Positions 15,956 through 20,679 of a stretch of DNA of 20,679 nucleotides are shown here, piece by piece. This DNA comes from JASHSH01 sp036490215. GTDB lineage: Bacteria; Pseudomonadota; Alphaproteobacteria; Rhodospirillales; Magnetospirillaceae. Location: positions 1-20,679 of the forward strand of contig DASXEH010000033.1 of NCBI GenBank assembly GCA_036490215.1, written 5' to 3'. Both the position numbers and the translations under genes were made by a program. The notes beneath the pieces are model-generated. The model was not told where the DNA came from. It saw only the letters and a program-made list of their open reading frames with translations, and did not search any database. Position 1 is the first letter of the stretch. Every line of letters begins with the position of its first letter.

Positions 15956-16810
15956 ATGTGGGCGGTCGGCATCCATGGCGGCGCGGGACCGCTGCGCGAC
16001 TCGGACATCGACCAGCAACAGGCCGAACTTGAATCCGTGATCGCCTGGGCCGAGGCCGAGTTGAAGCGCGGCGCGCGGGCGCTCGATGTGGTCGAAGGTG
16101 CGGTGCGCCGCATGGAAGATTCAGGGCAGTTCGTCGCCGGGCGCGGCGCCGGCCCCAACACCGAAGGCCAATACGAACTCGACGCATCGATCTGCGACGG
16201 ACCCACGCGCAACTGTGGCGCGGTGGCCGCGCTCGCCGGCGTCTATCCACCGATCTCCATCGCGCGCGCGGTGATGGAACGCACCACGCACGTCATGCTG
16301 GCCGGCGACGGGGCACGACGCTTCGCGCTTGAGAATGGCTTCACAGCCATCGACGATCCGAAAATTTTTTTCCAACCACGCCCTCACACTTTGAAAGCCG
16401 ATCACGGGACGGTGGGCGCTGTGGCGATCGACGATTCCGGGGCGATCGCAGCCGGCACCTCGACCGGCGGCACCAGCGGCAAGCGGCCGGGCCGCGTCGG
16501 CGACAGTCCGATCGTCGGTGCCGGCACCTGGGCCGACGATATCGTCGGCGTTTCCTGCACGGGACAAGGCGAGTTCTTCATTCGCGCGGCGGCGGCGCAC
16601 AGCGTTGCCGCCCGGGCGCGCGACCCGAAGACATCGCTGACGCCGATCCTGCCCGATGTGCTGGCCGAGGTGAAAGCACTGGGCGGCACCGGCGGCATCA
16701 TCGCCGTCGACCGCAGCGGTCTCGTCACTTATGCCTTCACCACCGAATCGATGCGTGTCGGGCTCGCTAGCTCCGCAGGCCAGCGCGAAATTGTCATCGC
16801 TGTGCAATAA
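15956..16810 (+). CDS. Isoaspartyl peptidase / L-asparaginase (Ntn hydrolase)
   Basis: 284 residues, family T2. MWAVGIHGGAGPL at the N-terminus, GNTEG-like GPNTEGQYELDASICDG (66-82), the autoprocessing site HGTVGAVAID with T152 as new N-terminal nucleophile, and TSTGGTSGKRPGRVGDSPIV (168-187) with AGTWAD and CTGQGEFFIR are all family signatures. The precursor cleaves itself before T152 to form alpha and beta chains, then hydrolyses beta-aspartyl dipeptides and often asparagine. It is shorter than E. coli IaaA (about 320 residues). The ATG at 15956 lies 7 bases after the MotB-like stop, so it ends the four-gene unit. A functional link to the motor is not evident. An A4T7 tract at 16361-16371 is out of character with the GC-rich gene. 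Confidence 0.88.
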   Translation: MWAVGIHGGAGPLRDSDIDQQQAELESVIAWAEAELKRGARALDVVEGAVRRMEDSGQFVAGRGAGPNTEGQYELDASICDGPTRNCGAVAALAGVYPPISIARAVMERTTHVMLAGDGARRFALENGFTAIDDPKIFFQPRPHTLKADHGTVGAVAIDDSGAIAAGTSTGGTSGKRPGRVGDSPIVGAGTWADDIVGVSCTGQGEFFIRAAAAHSVAARARDPKTSLTPILPDVLAEVKALGGTGGIIAVDRSGLVTYAFTTESMRVGLASSAGQREIVIAVQ

Positions 16811-16954
16811 ACGCCTGTTGTTACACGCATTTTGACATCTACCGACGCGCCGCGGCGTCATTGCGTAAACCCCCGAGAATGATCGTCCGTTAATTTGCCG
16901 ACCCTCGGCTCAGTGTTGGGCCGATGGCAGATACGCGAGACGGCGGGGGATCGC

Positions 16955-18928
16955 ATGTCCTTTCAACTTCCAGGCACAACTCTGTTCAAGCACGTCAAAG
17001 TCTTGTGGCGCGTGGTGACGCTGGTAGTGGTGTTCGCGATCCCGCTGGCTTTGCAGGTGTATTTTCTGGTCGTTGAGAAGAACGATCTGATCACCTTCGC
17101 GCAACAGGAACAGGTGGGCGTGCGCTATCTGCGCCCGGTTCATGCGCTGCTGATCGATCTGACCGCCCCGCAAGCGAATACCGGCGCCGTACATAACGAT
17201 GCCAGCGCTCTTGCCCAGGCGAATGGTTCGCTCGCCGACACGTTGTCAGTCAAGCAGCCCGCCGCCGAAGTGACTGCTGCGTTGGATAAATTCGACGGCA
17301 AGGATGCTTCGGCTGCGATTGCGGCCACCGTCAATCTGATCGGTCCCGCCGCCGATGGATCGAACCTGTCGCTCGACCCGGATCTCGACTCTTATTATCT
17401 GCAGGACGTGGTGACCGCCGAAATCCCGGGCCTGCTGCAACATGTCTCCGAAGCGCGCGCGGCGGTGCAGGACATCGCCGCCAATGGATCGACAGAAGCG
17501 CGCCGCATGCAATTGGCCGTGGCCTTGGCCGCGACCCAGAACGCATCCGACGGCTTCGAAGCCAGCATGAAGAAGTCGGTGATCGACGGCACCATTCCCG
17601 CCGAGCGCAAGATGATGGAAGACTCGCATCGCTCGATCCTCGACATCACGACGCGCGCCGTTGCCGCCGCCAAGGCCAGCGACGCCGCAGCCCTGAGCAC
17701 CGCCTCGGGCGAGTTGAGCAACACCGTCCGCTCGTTTCTGCCCGCGGCGGATGATCGCCTCGATCACTTGCTGACCGCGCGGATCGATGGGTTCCGTTCG
17801 GTCGTCAAATCGCGCCTGTCGATCGTCGGCGCTCTGGTTCTGTTCGGCTTCTATCTTGTCTATGTGATCGCCCGCTCGCTGATCGTGCCGATCGGCGACA
17901 TCACCCATACGATGCAGCGGTTGGCCAAGCGCGACATGACCGCGCCGCTGACGGGCACCGATCGCCGCGACGAGCTGGGCGCGATGGCGCGCACGCTGCA
18001 GGTGTTCAAGGACAATATGATCGAGACCGATCGCCTGCGCGAAGAGCAGGAACATATGAAGACGCGTGCCGAGGCCGAAAAGAGGCAGACACTCGCTCAG
18101 ATGGCCGATCAGTTCGAGGCCAGCATCGGCGGCGTAGTGCGCGCGGTGTCGACGCAGGCAACCGAGATGGAAACCTCGGCGCAATCGCTGTCGTCGACCG
18201 CCGAGGAAGCCACCAAGCAATCGGCAGCCGTGGCCGCGGCGTCGGAAGAAGCATCATCGAACGTGCAGACCGTGGCCAGCGCGACCGAGGAACTATCGTC
18301 CTCAATCGCCGAGATCAGCCGTCAGGTCTCGCAGTCGAGCCGCGTCGCCGCCGGCGCCGTGGCCGAAGCCGAGAAGGCCAACCAAATGGTGCAGAGCTTA
18401 CTCGACGCATCGCAGAAAATCGGCGCTGTTGTCGCGCTGATCACCGACATCGCCAATCAGACCAACCTGCTGGCGCTGAATGCGACCATCGAAGCGGCCC
18501 GCGCTGGTGAAGCCGGCAAGGGCTTCGCCGTGGTGGCCGCAGAGGTGAAGAATCTCGCCACGCAGACCGCTCGTGCCACCGAGGAGATCGGCGGGCAGAT
18601 CAGCGGCATTCAAGGCGCGACCCATGGCGCCGTAAATGCGATCCAATCAATCGGCAAGACCATCGCCGAGATCAACGGCATCGCCAGCACGATTGCGGCC
18701 GCGGTGGAAGAGCAGAGTGCGGCAACCAAGGAAATCGCCCGCAATGTCGAGCAAGCCTCAAGCGGCACGCAGGACGTGGCGTCGAACATCACCGGCGTCA
18801 GCCAGGCGGCCAACGATACCGGCGCGGCGGCAGGTCAGGTTCTGGCCTCGGCGCGCGAGCTGGCCCAGCAATCCGAGAGTTTGAAATCGGTCGTCGCCAA
18901 GTTCCTGGTCAGCTTCAAGGCGGCGTGA
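16955..18928 (+). CDS. Methyl-accepting chemotaxis protein
   Basis: 657 residues. The order is a first membrane helix (about 17-40), a helical periplasmic sensor of about 240 residues, a second membrane helix (about 286-308), HAMP (about 310-360, PIGDITHTMQRLAKRDM), then a signalling domain to the end. The highly conserved tip DIANQTNLLALNATIEAARA (from residue 498) that contacts CheA and CheW is intact, as is GKGFAVVAAEVKNLA. The sensor resembles other alphaproteobacterial receptors starting QANTGAV-like after YLRPVHALLIDL; its ligand is unknown. There is no C-terminal CheR-tethering pentapeptide; the protein ends KFLVSFKAA. The ATG at 16955 follows GGCGGGGGA; a longer frame from 16895 lacks a membrane-compatible start. 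No che or flagellar gene adjoins. Confidence 0.93.
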   Translation: MSFQLPGTTLFKHVKVLWRVVTLVVVFAIPLALQVYFLVVEKNDLITFAQQEQVGVRYLRPVHALLIDLTAPQANTGAVHNDASALAQANGSLADTLSVKQPAAEVTAALDKFDGKDASAAIAATVNLIGPAADGSNLSLDPDLDSYYLQDVVTAEIPGLLQHVSEARAAVQDIAANGSTEARRMQLAVALAATQNASDGFEASMKKSVIDGTIPAERKMMEDSHRSILDITTRAVAAAKASDAAALSTASGELSNTVRSFLPAADDRLDHLLTARIDGFRSVVKSRLSIVGALVLFGFYLVYVIARSLIVPIGDITHTMQRLAKRDMTAPLTGTDRRDELGAMARTLQVFKDNMIETDRLREEQEHMKTRAEAEKRQTLAQMADQFEASIGGVVRAVSTQATEMETSAQSLSSTAEEATKQSAAVAAASEEASSNVQTVASATEELSSSIAEISRQVSQSSRVAAGAVAEAEKANQMVQSLLDASQKIGAVVALITDIANQTNLLALNATIEAARAGEAGKGFAVVAAEVKNLATQTARATEEIGGQISGIQGATHGAVNAIQSIGKTIAEINGIASTIAAAVEEQSAATKEIARNVEQASSGTQDVASNITGVSQAANDTGAAAGQVLASARELAQQSESLKSVVAKFLVSFKAA

Positions 18929-18941
18929 CAGGGCGCGTCTT

Positions 18942-19820
18942 TCAAAACTGATAGGCGACGCCGCTCATCAGGGTCAATTGGTTTGTCGTGCTGTGTGGTT
19001 CGAAGCAACCCGATGAGCAGAACGCGCTGGAGGGCTCGACCACGGTCGAGCTCCTCCCATATTCGAAATGGCTGTAGTCGATCGTGCCGGTCAGTTCGAT
19101 GCGCGGCGCGACGCGCAATCCGAGCTTGGCCTTCGTATCCCAGATGAAGGCACTGCCCAGCCCGTAATTGGCATAGCCGTCATTCATATTGGCGCCGAAG
19201 GTGGTGCCCGCCGCGCCGGCGAGCGACAGCACCCAACGCGGGGCCAGGCTGACCTGCCCCATCAGCCCGCCGAGCGTGGCCCAGTTGGTATAGGTCTCGG
19301 TGCTATTGCCCGCGCCGCCGACCTGACGCGACCAGTAGCGATAATCGATCTCGGCATAGGGGATCAGCATCGTCTGCCGATTGAGCGCAATGCCGCGCCC
19401 GATCTGCAGCGAGGTCGCATAGATCGAATCGTTGGTGTCGGTCGTGGCCGGTACACAGGTGCCCGACGCGTTGCAGGCCGCGCCCGAATAATCCGTCATG
19501 CCGATGCTGCCGGTCAGATCGACGTGGAGATAGAGATTGCGCAGCAGGCCTTGGGCACTGTCATTGGCGAGCAGGCCCGCACCGAGCGTTGCGGTGGGAA
19601 TCCATCCTTTTTCGCTGTCGACGGTCGCCCCGCCGAAATGTTCGGCGTAATCGAGATTGGTGGCGCCGAGTTCGAGCGACACGGCGTTGTCTTCGGCGCG
19701 AATATCTTGCTCGTCGGCCCAAACGGGGGTCGTAGCCCCCAGAAGCGTCGCGAGGGCGAGCGTCAAGCGGCCGAGACGGGCCAAACGCGCGTGCATTGAT
19801 CTGGAAACGTGGGGGCGCAT
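18942..19820 (-). CDS. Outer-membrane beta-barrel protein, unknown function
   Basis: 292 residues. A signal peptide ends at about residue 35 (TTPVWA, then DEQ). The mature part alternates polar and hydrophobic or aromatic residues with Gly, typical of amphipathic beta strands (YLHVDLTGSIGMTDYSG, MLIPYAEIDYRYWSR, RIELTGTIDYSHFEYG), and it ends in VAYQF, the terminal aromatic that the BAM machinery recognises. Two Cys pairs (CNASGTC and CSSGC) probably close surface-loop disulfides. The size suggests an 8- to 12-strand barrel. The minus-strand GAGGAG lies 8 bases ahead of the ATG at 19820. It is convergent with the chemotaxis receptor gene, with only 13 bases between them. I do not recognise a specific family. 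Confidence 0.75.
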   Translation of the reverse strand: MRPHVSRSMHARLARLGRLTLALATLLGATTPVWADEQDIRAEDNAVSLELGATNLDYAEHFGGATVDSEKGWIPTATLGAGLLANDSAQGLLRNLYLHVDLTGSIGMTDYSGAACNASGTCVPATTDTNDSIYATSLQIGRGIALNRQTMLIPYAEIDYRYWSRQVGGAGNSTETYTNWATLGGLMGQVSLAPRWVLSLAGAAGTTFGANMNDGYANYGLGSAFIWDTKAKLGLRVAPRIELTGTIDYSHFEYGRSSTVVEPSSAFCSSGCFEPHSTTNQLTLMSGVAYQF

Positions 19821-19910
19821 CCTTCGACTCCTCGACCGAAGACGTCCCCACCCGCGGCAAGTATCCGCGAGCGGCCATCCGCCCGCAAGCCGAATGGCTT
19901 CGTTCAGATA

Positions 19911-19938
19911 GAGGAGGATTGACAGGTGGAGGAGGATT
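19911..19938. repeat. Short direct repeat GAGGAGGATT
   Basis: GAGGAGGATT occurs at 19911-19920 and again at 19929-19938, an 18-base period, the second copy overlapping the cyaY stop codon. It lies in the 116-base gap between cyaY and the barrel gene, both read on the minus strand. Nothing else clear is visible in that gap. Confidence 0.4.
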
Positions 19939-20308
19939 AAAGAGACAGCTCGATATAGACGCCGGTGGCCGCGCCGAACTCTTCGCGCAACAGGCTGCCG
20001 AGCGTGGTGCTGCCATCGCGGGTCGAGGTCCAGGGCGACCCCGGACCAGGGCTGGCGAAGTGCCAGGCCCCGCTGCGCGGCGAGGACAGCCAGATCTGCC
20101 GGTTGGGCGCATGCTTATTGATGACGTATTGCCCCCCGCCTTCCAGATCGATGGTCAAAATCCCCTGTTGCAGCTCGACATCGAGGCGGTCGTCGAGATG
20201 GGTTTCGATGGCCAAAGCGATCTCGTTGAGCGCCTCGTCGGCCAGGGGATGGAAGGCAGATTCAGAAAGACTCACGATTTCAATCTCTTGTAGGATAGTT
20301 GCCGGCAT
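19937..20308 (-). CDS. cyaY: Frataxin-family iron-sulfur assembly protein CyaY
   Basis: 123 residues from the ATG at 20308, or 112 from a GTG at 20275. The frataxin fold is evident: the first helix SLSESAFHPLADEALNEIAL, an acidic region (THLDDRLDVE), then the strand motifs QQGILTIDLEGGGQYVINKH and PNRQIWLSSPRSGAWHF, ending LREEFGAATGVYIEL. The family binds iron and the IscS desulfurase and tunes iron-sulfur cluster assembly in the cytoplasm. Most relatives begin close to the SLSES sequence, and AAGAGA lies just before the GTG whereas nothing suitable precedes the ATG, so the shorter form may be the true product. It is divergent from rpmE with a shared promoter region. Confidence 0.9.
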   Translation of the reverse strand: MPATILQEIEIVSLSESAFHPLADEALNEIALAIETHLDDRLDVELQQGILTIDLEGGGQYVINKHAPNRQIWLSSPRSGAWHFASPGPGSPWTSTRDGSTTLGSLLREEFGAATGVYIELSL

Positions 20309-20328
20309 CGGAGGCCGATTGGGGCCGC

Positions 20329-20358
20329 TATCTAAAGCCGGACGCGCAAGGCTTGCAA
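20329..20358 (-). promoter_or_regulatory. cyaY promoter sharing its -35 with rpmE
   Basis: On the minus strand TTGCAA (20358-20353) is followed after 18 bases by TAGATA (20334-20329). The predicted start of transcription is near 20322, ahead of both candidate cyaY starts. The -35 hexamer is the centre of the 12-bp palindrome GGCTTGCAAGCC (20350-20361), also used by the plus-strand promoter. Confidence 0.5.
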
Positions 20359-20381
20359 GCCAACGCTCAAGACTGTATATA
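20353..20381 (+). promoter_or_regulatory. rpmE promoter
   Basis: TTGCAA (20353-20358), 17 bases, TATATA (20376-20381): a strong sigma-70-type promoter for a GC-rich genome. Transcription would begin near 20388, giving a leader of about 20 bases with GGAG at 20396-20399 placed 7 bases before the rpmE ATG. Confidence 0.65.
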
Positions 20382-20406
20382 CGCGCCTTCGCAACGGAGC
20401 CCAGCC

Positions 20407-20634
20407 ATGAAGGCCGATATTCATCCCGACTACCACGAAATCACAGTCATCATGACCGATGGCAGTGAGTTCAAGACTCGTTCGACCTATGGCAAGGCCG
20501 GCGACTCGTTGCGCCTGGACATCGACTCGAAGTCGCATCCGGCCTGGACCGGCGTTCAGCGCTTGGTCGACACCGGCGGTCAGCTCGCCAAATTCGCGAA
20601 GCGCTTCGGCAAGGTCGGCGCCGTTAAGAAGTAA
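20407..20634 (+). CDS. rpmE: 50S ribosomal protein bL31, zinc-independent type
   Basis: 75 residues. The typical start MKADIHPDYHEITVIMTDGS is followed by FKTRSTYG and the HPAWTG motif, with a basic C-terminus (FAKRFGKVG). bL31 sits on the large subunit beside the central protuberance and bridges to the small subunit. The CxxC zinc motif of C+ forms is absent: there is no Cys at all, as in many alphaproteobacterial bL31 proteins. The ATG at 20407 is preceded by GGAG. A near-consensus promoter and a following hairpin indicate a single-gene transcript. Confidence 0.95.
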   Translation: MKADIHPDYHEITVIMTDGSEFKTRSTYGKAGDSLRLDIDSKSHPAWTGVQRLVDTGGQLAKFAKRFGKVGAVKK

Positions 20635-20660
20635 TGCGCCGAATAGGCGCTTACATCTTT
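20631..20660 (+). terminator. Terminator after rpmE
   Basis: GTAA-t-GCGCC, loop GAATA, GGCGC-TTAC (20631-20654) forms a stem of nine pairs with one bulged T that overlaps the rpmE stop codon. It is followed by ATCTTT, a modest T-rich tail. This is probably an intrinsic terminator. Confidence 0.5.
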
Positions 20661-20679
20661 CCAGGAAATACGCTGAAAC

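Noticed and set aside
12490..16810. Complete Zorya anti-phage system
   Set aside because: Only ZorA/ZorB-like architecture is present. No helicase or nuclease gene (zorC, zorD, zorE type) follows; the next genes are an isoaspartyl peptidase and a chemotaxis receptor.
16832..16837. Perfect TTGACA as promoter of the chemotaxis receptor gene
   Set aside because: No acceptable -10 hexamer occurs 16-18 bases downstream, and no convincing sigma-28 or sigma-54 site was found in the spacer.
16844..16859. GACGC-GCCGCG-GCGTC palindrome as terminator of the isoaspartyl peptidase gene
   Set aside because: The stem is only 5 bp and no T run follows; such GC palindromes are frequent by chance here.
17246..18220. 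Minus-strand open frame opposite the chemotaxis receptor
   Set aside because: Composition is that of a shadow frame and the plus-strand receptor is certain.

Overview
The window reads as GC-rich chromosomal DNA from an alphaproteobacterium, probably of Rhodospirillales type. The evidence is the gene order gpmI-envC-ctpA-YibQ-type deacetylase-rppH, a zinc-motif-free bL31, a frataxin (CyaY), TPR/GT41 glycosyltransferase and CoA-transferase genes, and REP-like palindromes beginning CGTCATG.CCGG, which are common in this class. Genus-level placement is inference. I see no tRNA, rRNA, CRISPR array, transposase, integrase or prophage gene; the content looks like core or near-core chromosome.

Layout. 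1-982: promoter and a ferritin-like di-iron protein. 983-1219: non-coding, holding an inverted pair of REP-like elements around a second, different repeat. 1220-7741, minus strand: a tight cell-envelope operon transcribed gpmI > envC > ctpA > divergent polysaccharide deacetylase > rppH. It joins a glycolytic mutase to periplasmic murein-remodelling factors and an RNA 5'-end pyrophosphohydrolase. 7850-10096, plus: an orphan TPR-O-GlcNAc-transferase-like (GT41/SPINDLY) glycosyltransferase. 10110-10250: an intergenic sequence that folds into a long closed structure with a side hairpin, a candidate small RNA whose outline resembles 6S RNA. 10297-10803, minus: an exported TPR protein. 10927-12171, minus: a family III (CaiB/BaiF) CoA-transferase.

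12490-16810, plus: a compact four-gene unit made of an exported Ala/Pro-rich OmpA-domain protein, a MotA/TolQ/ExbB-like channel with a helical cytoplasmic tail, a MotB-like coiled-coil OmpA protein with a membrane-entry aspartate, and an Ntn-hydrolase isoaspartyl peptidase/asparaginase. The middle pair has the architecture of a proton-driven, peptidoglycan-anchored motor, comparable to MotAB, TolQR and Zorya ZorAB, but no flagellar, Tol or Zorya effector gene is next to it. 16955-18928, plus: a methyl-accepting chemotaxis protein. 18942-19820, minus: an outer-membrane beta-barrel protein. 19937-20308, minus: CyaY. 20407-20634, plus: ribosomal protein bL31, divergent from cyaY across promoters that appear to share one palindromic -35 element.

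The strongest candidates for something under-described are the 10110-10250 RNA-like element and the OmpA/MotA-like/MotB-like/isoaspartyl-peptidase unit.
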